From DATHSN01 sp035464115 (GTDB lineage Bacteria > Actinomycetota > Acidimicrobiia > Acidimicrobiales > SKKL01): a stretch of 13,320 bases of DNA. The stretch covers positions 1 to 13,320 of the forward strand of contig DATHSN010000132.1 in NCBI GenBank assembly GCA_035464115.1, in the 5' to 3' direction. A model generated the notes under the pieces. It was given only the letters and a program-made list of their open reading frames with translations, was not told where the DNA came from and did no database searches. This document shows positions 1 through 6,984 of the stretch, piece by piece. Every line of letters starts with the position of its first letter. The first letter of the stretch is position 1. The position numbers and the translations under genes are program-made.

Positions 1-30
1 GGGGGCGGGCCTCCGTCGCGTCTCAGGTGG

Positions 31-44
31 GGCGGACGTCCGCC
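31..44. other. 14-base perfect palindrome downstream of the membrane-protein gene
   Basis: GGCGGACGTCCGCC is its own reverse complement. As RNA it could form a 5-bp GC stem around an ACGT loop. It begins 11 bases past the stop codon of the minus-strand gene ending at 55, so it could help end that transcript or be a dyad for a DNA-binding protein. There is no T-run on either side, so an intrinsic terminator is not proven. The rest of 1-54 shows nothing I can assign. Confidence 0.3.
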
Positions 45-54
45 AGGATCGACC

Positions 55-489
55 TCAGAAGGCCTGGGGAGGGGTGCTGCCCGCCGCTGCGCCCTGGCCC
101 TTGAGCAGGAAGCCGCCGTAGACGGCGCCGCCAGAGAGCAGGATGGCGAGGTAGGCGCCGATGGCCAGCGATTCGGTCTCGAGCACGAGCTTGAGCACCA
201 GGACGGCGAGCATGGCGATGGCGCCGTAGAACTGGGCGTCGCCCATGGGGATGGGCAGATCGGGCACCTTGGCCGTGGTCATCTTCACGATCACCGAGGC
301 GAGCAGCACCAGCGCCAGGAGGATGCCGAGCAGGCCCCAGAAGCCGTTCGGGCTCTCGGTGGCTCCGATGTCGAAGCTCCCGAGCCCGAAGTCGACTGAG
401 TGCCAGGGGAAGATGAGCAGGACCAGGAACACCGCGAGGCTCGTGCCTCCCAGGATCTGGTCCCCCAACGTGAGCTTCTTGAAATCCAC
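55..489 (-). CDS. small four-helix integral membrane protein, unknown function
   Basis: This 144-residue protein has four hydrophobic stretches at about residues 10-28, 49-68, 85-103 and 108-129, and a short hydrophilic C-terminus rich in Gly, Ala and Pro. There is no cleavable signal peptide, enzyme motif or Cys/His cluster. I do not recognise a named family. The opening LTLGDQILGG followed by IFPWHS resembles small uncharacterised actinobacterial membrane proteins, which is a weak recollection only. I chose the GTG at 489 because GGAGG lies five bases upstream (495-499) and the hydrophobic protein starts there. The open frame runs further, to 654, but the added residues are Arg/Pro-rich, would overlap purN and read as noise. 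The gene diverges from purN across a 115-base gap with its own candidate -10 at 528-533. Confidence 0.8.
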   Translation of the reverse strand: MDFKKLTLGDQILGGTSLAVFLVLLIFPWHSVDFGLGSFDIGATESPNGFWGLLGILLALVLLASVIVKMTTAKVPDLPIPMGDAQFYGAIAMLAVLVLKLVLETESLAIGAYLAILLSGGAVYGGFLLKGQGAAAGSTPPQAF

Positions 490-527
490 TCCGGCCTCCG
501 GATGTGTGGCGGTTCGGTCCGGGGAGC

Positions 528-533
528 ACCGTA
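528..533 (-). promoter_or_regulatory. candidate -10 element for the membrane-protein gene
   Basis: Read on the minus strand the hexamer is TACGGT, fitting the actinobacterial TANNNT -10 pattern. A start of transcription about seven bases on would give a leader of roughly 32 bases carrying the GGAGG ribosome site at 495-499. No recognisable -35 is present. The same hexamer lies on the opposite strand before purN, so the two promoters would be back to back. Confidence 0.4.
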
Positions 534-588
534 GACCATGCGCCACCCTCGGCGCGGTGATCGTCGCCCCGGGCGCTCGGGAGGCGAC

Positions 589-604
589 TGGTACGGTCCC
601 CGAG
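589..604 (+). promoter_or_regulatory. candidate extended -10, probably leaderless start of purN
   Basis: TG at 589-590, one base, then TACGGT at 592-597 makes an extended -10 (TGnTANNNT). Exactly seven bases follow before the GTG at 605, so transcription would begin at or next to the start codon. No Shine-Dalgarno sequence precedes that GTG, which agrees with leaderless translation. No -35 is visible. This promoter could drive the whole purN to monooxygenase series. Confidence 0.5.
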
Positions 605-1198
605 GTGCGGATCGCCGTCCTCGCGTCCGGGAGCGGGACCATCCTCGACGCCATCTGCGAGCGGGGCCTGCCGGTCGCGCTGGCGGTCCTCGACCGCCCG
701 TGTGGCGCCGCCGACGTGGCCGCCCGTCACGGCGTGGCGGTCGAGATGGTCGAGCGCACCGACTTCGGCCCGGGTTTCGACCGGGCCGCCTACTCGGAGC
801 GCCTGGTCGACGTGCTGCGGGCCCACCACATCGAGCTGGTGGCCATGGCCGGGTTCGGCACGATCCTCGCGGCCCCGGTGTTCGCCGCCTACGGCGGTCG
901 CATCGTCAACACCCACCCGGCGCTGCTCCCCGCGTTCCCGGGCTGGCACGCCGTGCGCGACGCGCTGGCCCACGGGGTGAAGGTCAGCGGCTGCACGGTC
1001 CACGTGGCCACCGAGGAGGTCGACGCCGGCCCGATCCTCGCCCAGGAGGCCGTCCCCGTCCGGCCCGACGACACCGAGGCGACGCTGCACGAGCGCATCA
1101 AGGAGGTGGAGCGCCGGCTCTACCCCGACACCCTCGCCGCCGTCGTCGCCGATCCCGGCGTGCTCACCCACGCCCCACCCCTGGAGGTCTCCCCGTGA
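605..1198 (+). CDS. purN: phosphoribosylglycinamide formyltransferase (GAR transformylase)
   Basis: PurN transfers the formyl group of 10-formyl-THF to glycinamide ribonucleotide, an early step of cytosolic de novo purine synthesis. The 197-residue length is normal. The start RIAVLASGSGT is the phosphate-binding region. The catalytic core is NTHPALLPAFPG, with Asn102 and His104, and the third catalytic residue is Asp140 in EEVDAGPIL; these match Asn106, His108 and Asp144 of the E. coli enzyme. The phosphate-loop Asn seen in many PurN proteins (GSGTN) is Ile14 here, a position that I recall also varies in other actinobacteria. The GTG at 605 begins the conserved fold. The frame is open back to 245, but that part has no PurN similarity and overlaps the divergent gene. 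The stop overlaps the purH start by four bases (GTGA). Confidence 0.95.
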   Translation: MRIAVLASGSGTILDAICERGLPVALAVLDRPCGAADVAARHGVAVEMVERTDFGPGFDRAAYSERLVDVLRAHHIELVAMAGFGTILAAPVFAAYGGRIVNTHPALLPAFPGWHAVRDALAHGVKVSGCTVHVATEEVDAGPILAQEAVPVRPDDTEATLHERIKEVERRLYPDTLAAVVADPGVLTHAPPLEVSP

Positions 1199-2721
1199 GA
1201 GCGCTGCTGTCCGTCTACGACAAGGCCGGGGTGGTCGATCTGGCCCGGGGCCTGGTCGACCTGGGCTGGGAGCTGGTGTCGAGCGGGGGCACGGCCCGGG
1301 CCCTCACCGAGGCCGGCCTGCCGGTCACCACCGTCGAGGAGGTCACCGGATCGCCCGAGATGCTGTCGGACCGGGTCAAGACCCTGCACCCGCGCATCCA
1401 CGGCGGACTGCTCGCCGACCTCGACCAGCCCGCCCACCGCGCCGACCTCGAGGCCCAGGGCATCGAGCCGTTCGCCCTGCTCGTGTCGAACCTCTACCCG
1501 TTCCGCTCCGACCCGTCGATCGAGCTGATCGACATCGGCGGCCCGGCCATGGTGCGCGCCGCGGCCAAGAACCACGCCCACGTCGGGGTGGTGGTCGACC
1601 CCGCCGACTACGACGCGGTGCTCGCCGAGCTGCGCGAGCACGGCCGGCTGGCGTCGGCCACCCGCCGTCGCCTGGCACGCGACGCGTTCGCCCACACCGC
1701 CGCCTACGACGCCGCCATCGTCGGCTGGTTCGACGACGTCGACCGTCGGGCGGCGTCCGACGCCGGGCCCCCCGAGCTGCCCCGCACGGTCCACCTCGCC
1801 ATCGAACGGGTGCAGGACCTGCGCTACGGCGAGAACCCCCACCAGCAGGGCGCCCGCTACCGCGCCGTCGGTGAGACCAGCTGGTGGGACGGGGTCGAGC
1901 AGCACTCGGGCCTGGCGCTGTCGTACCTCAACCTGTTCGACGCCGCCGCCGCGTGGGCGCTCGTCCACGATCTCGGCGCCGCGCCCGCGGTGGCCATCAT
2001 CAAGCACGCCAACCCGTGCGGCGTGGCCGTGGCCGACTCGCTGGCCGACGCCTACCAGCGCGCCTTCGACTGCGACCCCCGCTCCGCGTTCGGGGGCATC
2101 GTGGCGCTGAACCGTCCGGTCGACGCCGCCACCGCCGACGAGATGGTCGCCGCGGCCCAGGCCGACGTGGTCATCGCTCCCGGCTGGGAGCCCGGCACCC
2201 TCGACGCGCTGCGGGCCAAGCGCAGGAACACCCGCCTGCTCACCGCCCCGCCGCCCTCGGGCGTCGGGCTCGAGCTGCGCCAGATCGACGGCGGCTGGCT
2301 CGTGCAGGACCCCGCCCACTTCGCCGCCACCCGCGCCGAGTGGCGGGTGGTCACCAAGGCCCAGCCCACCCCCGAGCAGTGGGCCGACGCCGAGCTGGCG
2401 TGGCGCGTCTGCGGCCACGTGAAGTCCAACTCCATCGTGCTCGTGCGCGGCGGGGTGGCGTGGGGCATCGGCGCGGGCCAGCAGAACCGCGTCGAGTCCG
2501 GCGAGATCGCCGCCAAGAAGGCCGCCGGCCGCGCCGCGGGGGGTGCCGCCGCGTCCGACGCGTTCTACCCGTTCCCAGACGGCATCGACGCCGCCGCCGC
2601 GGCCGGCGTCGGCGTGGTGATCCAGCCCGGCGGATCGGTGCGCGACGACCATGTCATCGCCGCCGCCGACGGCCACGGCCTCGCCATGATCTTCACCGGC
2701 GAGCGACACTTCCTGCACTGA
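1195..2721 (+). CDS. purH: bifunctional AICAR transformylase / IMP cyclohydrolase
   Basis: PurH catalyses the last two steps of purine synthesis: formylation of AICAR with 10-formyl-THF, then ring closure to IMP. The protein has 508 residues, slightly below the usual 515-530. The N-terminal cyclohydrolase (methylglyoxal-synthase-like) domain covers about 1-190 and contains DRVKTLHPRIHGGLL (59-73) and IDIGGPAMVRAAAKNH (112-127). The transformylase domain shows LRYGENPHQ (209-217), the catalytic pair Lys270-His271 in KHANPCGVA, VKSNSIVLV (409-417), SDAFYPFPD (454-462) and the typical ending IQPGGSVRD...FTGERHFLH. GGAGG at 1183-1187 stands seven bases before the GTG, inside the end of purN, and the 4-base GTGA overlap indicates translational coupling. 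A GTG start at the conserved residue before RALLSVYDK fits the family. Confidence 0.96.
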   Translation: MRALLSVYDKAGVVDLARGLVDLGWELVSSGGTARALTEAGLPVTTVEEVTGSPEMLSDRVKTLHPRIHGGLLADLDQPAHRADLEAQGIEPFALLVSNLYPFRSDPSIELIDIGGPAMVRAAAKNHAHVGVVVDPADYDAVLAELREHGRLASATRRRLARDAFAHTAAYDAAIVGWFDDVDRRAASDAGPPELPRTVHLAIERVQDLRYGENPHQQGARYRAVGETSWWDGVEQHSGLALSYLNLFDAAAAWALVHDLGAAPAVAIIKHANPCGVAVADSLADAYQRAFDCDPRSAFGGIVALNRPVDAATADEMVAAAQADVVIAPGWEPGTLDALRAKRRNTRLLTAPPPSGVGLELRQIDGGWLVQDPAHFAATRAEWRVVTKAQPTPEQWADAELAWRVCGHVKSNSIVLVRGGVAWGIGAGQQNRVESGEIAAKKAAGRAAGGAAASDAFYPFPDGIDAAAAAGVGVVIQPGGSVRDDHVIAAADGHGLAMIFTGERHFLH

Positions 2722-2735
2722 GTCGCCCTGCACCC

Positions 2736-2753
2736 GCCGGGCCGCGCCCCGGC
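2736..2753 (+). other. short GC hairpin between purH and folD
   Basis: GCCGGG (2736-2741) pairs with CCCGGC (2748-2753) around a six-base loop, within the 63-base gap after purH. There is no T-run, so it is more likely a weak pause or processing site than a terminator. It could lower expression of folD and downstream genes relative to purNH. GC-rich gaps produce such stems often, so the evidence is thin. Confidence 0.25.
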
Positions 2754-2784
2754 CCCCACCCCGCCGACGTCCCCCGGAGCTCCC

Positions 2785-3645
2785 GTGACCGCACGCACCC
2801 TCGACGGCGAGGCCGTCGCCGCCCGCCTCCGCGACGAGCTGGCGGCGCGCGTCGTCGCGCTGCGCGAGCGGGGGATCGTGCCCGGGCTGGGCACCGTGCT
2901 GGTGGGCGACGACGGCCCCTCGGCCAACTACGTGGCCATGAAGCACCGCGACTGCGAGTCGCTCGGCATCGCGTCGGTCCACGAGCACCTGCCCGCCACC
3001 GCCACCCAGGCCGAGGTGGCGGCGGTCGTCGACCGGTTCAACGCCGACGAGCGGGTCGACGCCTACCTGATGCAGTACCCGTTCCCGGCGGGGCTCGACT
3101 ACGAGGCCGCGCTGCTGCGGGTCGATCCGGCCAAGGACGTCGACGGGCTGCACCCGGTCAACCTGGGCAAGCTGGTGATGGGCACCCGCGGTCCCCGGCC
3201 GTGCACGCCGGTGGGCATCGTCGAGCTGCTCGCCGCCCACGACATCGACCTGCGGGGCCGCCACGTGGTCATCGTCGGCCGGGGCCTCACCATCGGCCGG
3301 CCCCTCGCCAACCTGCTCACCCTCAAAGAGCCCGGGCTCAACGCGGCCGTCACCGTCGTGCACACGGGCGTCGCCGACCTGGCCGCCCACACCCGGCGCG
3401 CCGACGTGTTGGTGGCCGCGGCCGGGTCGCCGGGCCTGATCACCGCCGACATGGTCCGGCCCGGCGCGGTGGTGGTCGCCGCCGGAGTGTCGTTCGAGGG
3501 CCGGCGGGTGGTGTCCGACGTCGCCGACGACGTGGCCGAGGTCGCCTCGTGGCTGTCGCCCCGCATCGGTGGGGTGGGTCCCATGACCCGCGCCATGCTG
3601 CTGCGCAACTGCGTCGAGGCGGCCGAACGCCGGGCCGCGTCCTAG
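2785..3645 (+). CDS. folD: methylene-THF dehydrogenase / methenyl-THF cyclohydrolase
   Basis: FolD interconverts 5,10-methylene-THF, 5,10-methenyl-THF and 10-formyl-THF in the cytosol, normally with NADP. It thus makes the cofactor that PurN and PurH use. The length, 286 residues, is standard. The catalytic Tyr49 and Lys53 lie in YVAMK. DVDGLHP (118-124) and PCTPVGIVELL (139-149) belong to the folate site. VIVGRGLTIGRPLANLL (162-178) is the nucleotide-binding loop in the actinobacterial form (GRG rather than GRS), and GGVGPMTRAMLL (262-273) is the C-terminal signature. The usual QLPLP motif reads QYPFP here (97-101). The GTG at 2785 has GGAG five bases upstream (2776-2779). The gene sits 63 bases after purH and 11 bases before metF. 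Confidence 0.96.
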   Translation: MTARTLDGEAVAARLRDELAARVVALRERGIVPGLGTVLVGDDGPSANYVAMKHRDCESLGIASVHEHLPATATQAEVAAVVDRFNADERVDAYLMQYPFPAGLDYEAALLRVDPAKDVDGLHPVNLGKLVMGTRGPRPCTPVGIVELLAAHDIDLRGRHVVIVGRGLTIGRPLANLLTLKEPGLNAAVTVVHTGVADLAAHTRRADVLVAAAGSPGLITADMVRPGAVVVAAGVSFEGRRVVSDVADDVAEVASWLSPRIGGVGPMTRAMLLRNCVEAAERRAAS

Positions 3646-3656
3646 CCTCTCGTCCG
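3643..3656 (+). promoter_or_regulatory. possible internal -10 for leaderless metF
   Basis: TAGCCT (3643-3648) fits TANNNT and is eight bases from the metF ATG. Its first three bases are the folD stop codon TAG. No Shine-Dalgarno sequence precedes metF, so either a leaderless transcript starts here or ribosomes re-initiate after folD only 11 bases upstream. TAGCCT differs from the TAYSGT-type hexamers seen at the other genes, so this is the weakest of the set. Confidence 0.25.
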
Positions 3657-4517
3657 ATGGCGCTCATCCGTGACCTGCTCGCCGACGGGTTCACCGTCTC
3701 GTTCGAGTTCTTCCCGCCGCGCACCGACGAGGCCGAGCGCCAGCTCGAGAAGGCCATCCGCGAGCTCGAGCCCCTGCACCCGTCGTTCGTGTCGGTCACC
3801 TACGGCGCCGGGGGCTCCACCCGCGACCGCACCCGCGACATCGTCATCGGCATCGAGCGCGACACGTCGATCACCGCCATGGCCCACCTCACCTGCGTGG
3901 GCCACACCCGCGCCGACGTGCGGGCGCTGCTCGAGGAGTACCGCGCCGGCGGGGTCGCCAACATCTTGGCCCTGGCCGGCGACCCGCCCACCGACGGCTC
4001 GGCGCCCGAGGGCGACTTCCGCTACGCGCTCGAGCTGGTCGAGCTGGTCCGCGAGGTCGGCGGGTTCTCCATCGGCGTCGCCGCCCACCCCGAGCTGCAC
4101 CCCCGCTCCACCGGGCGCGACCACGACCGGCGCCACCTCGCCACCAAGCTCGCCGCCGCCGACTTCGGGGTCACCCAGTTCTTCTTCGACGCCGACCACT
4201 ACCTGCGCATGATCGACGAGCTCGACGCGCTGGGCTGCGACACGCCCGTGATCCCGGGCATCATCCCGGTGACCAACGCGGGGCAGGTCCAGCGGTTCGC
4301 CAGCCTCGCCGGCGCCGACTTCCCGGTGGCGTTGGCCGAGCGCATCGGTGCGGTGGCCGACGACCCGGCAGCGGTGCGGGCCATCGGCGTCGAGGTGGCC
4401 ACCGGGCTCGGGCGGCGCCTGCTCGACGAGGGCGTGCCCGGGCTGCACTTCTACACGCTCAACCGGTCGACCGCGACCCGCGAGGTCGCCGCCAACCTCG
4501 GTCTCGCCGGGGCCTGA
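3657..4517 (+). CDS. metF: 5,10-methylenetetrahydrofolate reductase
   Basis: MetF is a flavoprotein that reduces 5,10-methylene-THF to 5-methyl-THF, the methyl donor for methionine synthase. The 286-residue single-domain TIM barrel is the usual bacterial size. The motif SFEFFPPRT (15-23) carries the conserved Glu17. VSVTYGAGGSTRDRT (45-59), MAHLTCVGHT (75-84) and LALAGDPP (104-111, Asp109 for folate) form the FAD/folate site. FGVTQFFFDADHY (170-182) and the ending GLHFYTLNRS (262-271) are also typical. The ATG at 3657 lies just before the conserved core; there is no ribosome-binding sequence. The stop TGA shares one base with the ATG of the next gene (TGATG). FolD and MetF compete for methylene-THF, so this position places the purine/methionine branch point in one operon. 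Confidence 0.95.
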   Translation: MALIRDLLADGFTVSFEFFPPRTDEAERQLEKAIRELEPLHPSFVSVTYGAGGSTRDRTRDIVIGIERDTSITAMAHLTCVGHTRADVRALLEEYRAGGVANILALAGDPPTDGSAPEGDFRYALELVELVREVGGFSIGVAAHPELHPRSTGRDHDRRHLATKLAAADFGVTQFFFDADHYLRMIDELDALGCDTPVIPGIIPVTNAGQVQRFASLAGADFPVALAERIGAVADDPAAVRAIGVEVATGLGRRLLDEGVPGLHFYTLNRSTATREVAANLGLAGA

Positions 4518-5644
4518 TGGCGGGCGGCCACCCGATCGTCGTCGCGGCCCGGCGGTCGGCGGATCTCGCCGCCGAGCAGGCCGCCGCCTCCGAGTCGGCC
4601 CGGGCGCTGCACGCCGACGTGGTCGAGGCCCTGCGCACGGCCGGGCTGTTCCGCATGCTCGTCCCCGCCGTCTACGGCGGCCCCGAGGTCGACGCCCTGT
4701 CGATGGTCGAGGCCATCGAGGCGGTCAGCCGGGGCGACGGCGCCGCCGGCTGGTGCGTGATGGTGGCGTCGACCACCTCGTCGATGTCGCTCTTCCTCCC
4801 GCCCGACGGCGCCCGTGAGCTGTTCGGCGATCCGGCCACGGTGGCCGCCGGTGTGTTCGCCCCTCAGGGGCGGGCCGTGCCCGACGGCGACGGGTTCGTG
4901 GTGTCGGGCCGCTGGGGCTGGGGGAGCGGGGCCGACCACAGCGACTGGTTCGCCGGCGGGGCCATCGTCGATGGCGCCGGGATGCGGCTGTGCTTCGTCC
5001 CTCGCGACGAGGTGCGGCTCCTCGACACCTGGCACACGTCGGGGCTGCGGGGCACGGCGTCGAACGACGTCGAGATCGACGGGGCCGTCGTCCCCGAGCA
5101 CCGCACGATCGAGCCGTTGCGCACCCGCGCCGTGGTCGACGCGCCGCTCGCCCACTTCCCGAACTTCACCCTGCTGGCGTGCGGCGTGGCCGCGGTCGCG
5201 CTCGGCATCGCTCGCCGCGCCGTCGACGAGCTCGTCGTGCTGGCCGGCGCCAAGGTGCCCGCCCACTCGCGCAAGCGGCTCGCCGAGTCGCCGCTGACCC
5301 AGGTCGACGTGGCCCGGGCCGAGGCGGCGCTGTCGTCGGCCCGTGCCTTCCTCGTCGACGAGGTGGGGCGGGCGTGGGCCGACGTGGTCGCGGGCGCGCC
5401 GCTCGACGGCCATCGGCGGGCCCGCATCCGCCTCGCCTGCACCCACGCGGTGGCCGGGGCCGTCACCGCCACCGACCTGGCGTACCACGCCGGTGGCGGG
5501 TCGTCGGTGTTCGCATCCAGCCCGCTGCAGCGCTGCTTCCGCGACGTGCACACCGCCACCCAGCACGTGATGGTCGGACCCCGCACCTACGAGACCGTGG
5601 GCCGCCTGGCCCTCGGCCTCGACGCCGACACCTCGATGCTCTGA
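4517..5644 (+). CDS. acyl-CoA-dehydrogenase-fold flavin-dependent monooxygenase (HsaA/DszC-like)
   Basis: This 375-residue protein has the acyl-CoA dehydrogenase fold: an N-terminal helical domain (about 1-105), a central beta domain with SGRWGWGSGADHSDW (130-144) and GLRGTASNDVEIDG (176-189), and a C-terminal helical domain. The ending HAGGGSSVFASSPLQRCFRD (324-343) followed by VHTATQHVMVG (344-354) is typical of the two-component flavin monooxygenase branch (HsaA, DszC and 4-hydroxyphenylacetate hydroxylase oxygenases) rather than of true dehydrogenases. Such oxygenases use reduced flavin from a separate reductase, and no reductase is present in this window. The substrate cannot be read from the sequence. 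The ATG overlaps the metF stop by one base, implying coupling, yet no folate link is known to me. A true acyl-CoA dehydrogenase is the alternative. Confidence 0.8.
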   Translation: MAGGHPIVVAARRSADLAAEQAAASESARALHADVVEALRTAGLFRMLVPAVYGGPEVDALSMVEAIEAVSRGDGAAGWCVMVASTTSSMSLFLPPDGARELFGDPATVAAGVFAPQGRAVPDGDGFVVSGRWGWGSGADHSDWFAGGAIVDGAGMRLCFVPRDEVRLLDTWHTSGLRGTASNDVEIDGAVVPEHRTIEPLRTRAVVDAPLAHFPNFTLLACGVAAVALGIARRAVDELVVLAGAKVPAHSRKRLAESPLTQVDVARAEAALSSARAFLVDEVGRAWADVVAGAPLDGHRRARIRLACTHAVAGAVTATDLAYHAGGGSSVFASSPLQRCFRDVHTATQHVMVGPRTYETVGRLALGLDADTSML

Positions 5645-5662
5645 CCGCCGACCGTCCAACCT

Positions 5663-5710
5663 CCTTGCGTAGCCCAGCCACCGCGCGGGTGGCTGGGCGA
5701 CGCACGAAGG
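5663..5710. terminator. bidirectional hairpin terminator between convergent genes
   Basis: GCCCAGCCACC (5672-5682) pairs perfectly with GGTGGCTGGGC (5688-5698) around the loop GCGCG. After a single mismatch the stem continues with TGCGT (5666-5670) against ACGCA (5700-5704), and CCTT (5663-5666) can also pair with AAGG (5707-5710). It fills the 76-base gap between the stops of the plus-strand monooxygenase and the minus-strand icd, so it can end both transcripts. There is no long T-run, as is common in high-GC actinobacteria. Confidence 0.8.
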
Positions 5711-5720
5711 TGACGGGGTT

Positions 5721-6941
5721 TCAGGCCATGGCGGCGCGGAGGTTCTCGTCGATGGCGGCCATGAACTCCTCGGTGGTGAGCCACCCCTGGTCGGGGCCGA
5801 CGAGCAGGGCGAGGTCCTTGGTCATCTTCCCGGACTCGACGGTCTCGATGACGACCCGCTCGAGGGTCTCGGCGAAGCGGACCACGTCGGGCGTGTCGTC
5901 GACGTGACCGCGGTGCGCCAGGCCGCGGGTCCAGGCGTAGATCGACGCGATGGGGTTGGTGGAGGTGGGGTTGCCCTTCTGGTGCTCGCGGTAGTGGCGG
6001 GTGACGGTGCCGTGGGCGGCCTCGGCCTCCACCGTCTTGCCGTCGGGGGTCATGAGCACCGAGGTCATGAGCCCCAGCGAGCCGAAGCCCTGGGCGACGG
6101 TGTCGGACTGCACGTCGCCGTCGTAGTTCTTGCACGCCCACACGTAGCCGCCCTCCCACTTCATGGAGGCGGCCACCATGTCGTCGATGAGGCGGTGCTC
6201 GTAGGTGAGACCGGCGGCGTCGAAGTCGGCCTTGAACTCGGCCTCGAAGACCTCGGCGAACAGGTCCTTGAAGCGCCCGTCGTAGGCCTTCAGGATCGTG
6301 TTCTTGGTGGACATGTACACCGGGTAGCCCCGGTCGAGCCCGTAGCGGAAGCTGGCCCGGGCGAAGTCGCGGATGGACGCGTCGAGGTTGTACATGCCCA
6401 TGGCGACCCCGCCGTCGGGGAACTGGAAGACCTCGTGCTCGATGGGGGCCGAGCCGTCGGCGGGGGTGAAGGTCATGGTGAGCGTGCCGGCGCCCGGCAC
6501 CCGGAAGTCGGTGGCGCGGTACTGGTCGCCGTAGGCGTGGCGGCCGATGACGATGGGCTTGGTCCAGCCCGGCACGTAGCGGGGGATGTTGCCGATGATG
6601 ATCGGCTCGCGGAAGACGACCCCGCCCAGGATGTTCCGGATGGTGCCGTTGGGCGACCGCCACATCTGCTTCAGGCCGAACTCCTCGACGCGTGCCTCGT
6701 CGGGGGTGATCGTGGCGCACTTCACGCCGACGCCGTGCTCCTGGATGGCGTGGGCGGCGTCGATGGTGACCTGGTCGTCGGTGGCGTCGCGGTGCTCGAT
6801 GCCCAGGTCGAAGTAGACGAGCTCGATGTCGAGGTACGGGAGGATGAGCTGGTCGCGGATCATCTGCCAGATGATCCGGGTCATCTCGTCGCCGTCGAGC
6901 TCGACGACCGGGTTGGCCACCTGGATCTTCGCCATCGTCAT
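5721..6941 (-). CDS. icd: NADP-dependent isocitrate dehydrogenase (homodimeric, eukaryote-like type)
   Basis: The enzyme oxidises isocitrate to 2-oxoglutarate and CO2 with NADP in the citric acid cycle. The 406-residue length and motifs match the homodimeric type shared by mitochondria and many actinobacteria, not the E. coli type. SPNGTIRN (96-103) and GRHAYGDQYRATDF (133-146) bind isocitrate. Lys213 in STKNTILKAYDGRF is catalytic. Asp276 and Asp280 in NYDGDVQSD bind the metal. EAAHGTVTRHYR (307-318) reads the NADP phosphate through Arg315 and His316. I chose the ATG at 6941 (MTMAKIQ) because GAGG lies five bases upstream; the ATG at 6935 is an alternative. The frame is open to 7106, but the extra part is not IDH-like. 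The gene diverges from the aldehyde dehydrogenase and converges on the monooxygenase. Confidence 0.96.
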   Translation of the reverse strand: MTMAKIQVANPVVELDGDEMTRIIWQMIRDQLILPYLDIELVYFDLGIEHRDATDDQVTIDAAHAIQEHGVGVKCATITPDEARVEEFGLKQMWRSPNGTIRNILGGVVFREPIIIGNIPRYVPGWTKPIVIGRHAYGDQYRATDFRVPGAGTLTMTFTPADGSAPIEHEVFQFPDGGVAMGMYNLDASIRDFARASFRYGLDRGYPVYMSTKNTILKAYDGRFKDLFAEVFEAEFKADFDAAGLTYEHRLIDDMVAASMKWEGGYVWACKNYDGDVQSDTVAQGFGSLGLMTSVLMTPDGKTVEAEAAHGTVTRHYREHQKGNPTSTNPIASIYAWTRGLAHRGHVDDTPDVVRFAETLERVVIETVESGKMTKDLALLVGPDQGWLTTEEFMAAIDENLRAAMA

Positions 6942-6977
6942 CTCATCCTCTGCGTCGGGTGCGTGGGCCGGCTGACC

Positions 6978-6983
6978 ACGATA
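6978..6983 (-). promoter_or_regulatory. candidate -10 element for icd
   Basis: On the minus strand the hexamer reads TATCGT, fitting TANNNT. Transcription would start near 6971 and give a leader of about 30 bases that includes the GAGG before the ATG. Two CACTTGTC repeats lie immediately upstream. They contain TTGTC, but the nearest is adjacent to the -10 and the farther one is only 11 bases away, too close for a normal -35. Confidence 0.4.
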
Positions 6984-6984
6984 G

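Noticed and set aside
245..604. N-terminal extension of PurN
   Set aside because: The extra 120 residues lie over the divergent membrane gene, lack PurN similarity, and the conserved fold begins at 605.
490..604. Riboswitch upstream of purN
   Set aside because: No conserved folate, purine or SAM-type core or long structured leader is visible, and the start appears leaderless.
490..654. N-terminal extension of the small membrane protein
   Set aside because: It would overlap purN, is Arg/Pro/Thr-rich and ignores the well-placed GGAGG before the GTG at 489.
1120..3390. A very long minus-strand open frame antisense to purH and folD
   Set aside because: It mirrors GC-rich codons of the plus-strand genes, has Gly/Val/Arg/His-rich composition and no recognisable domain. 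The plus-strand proteins match known families throughout.
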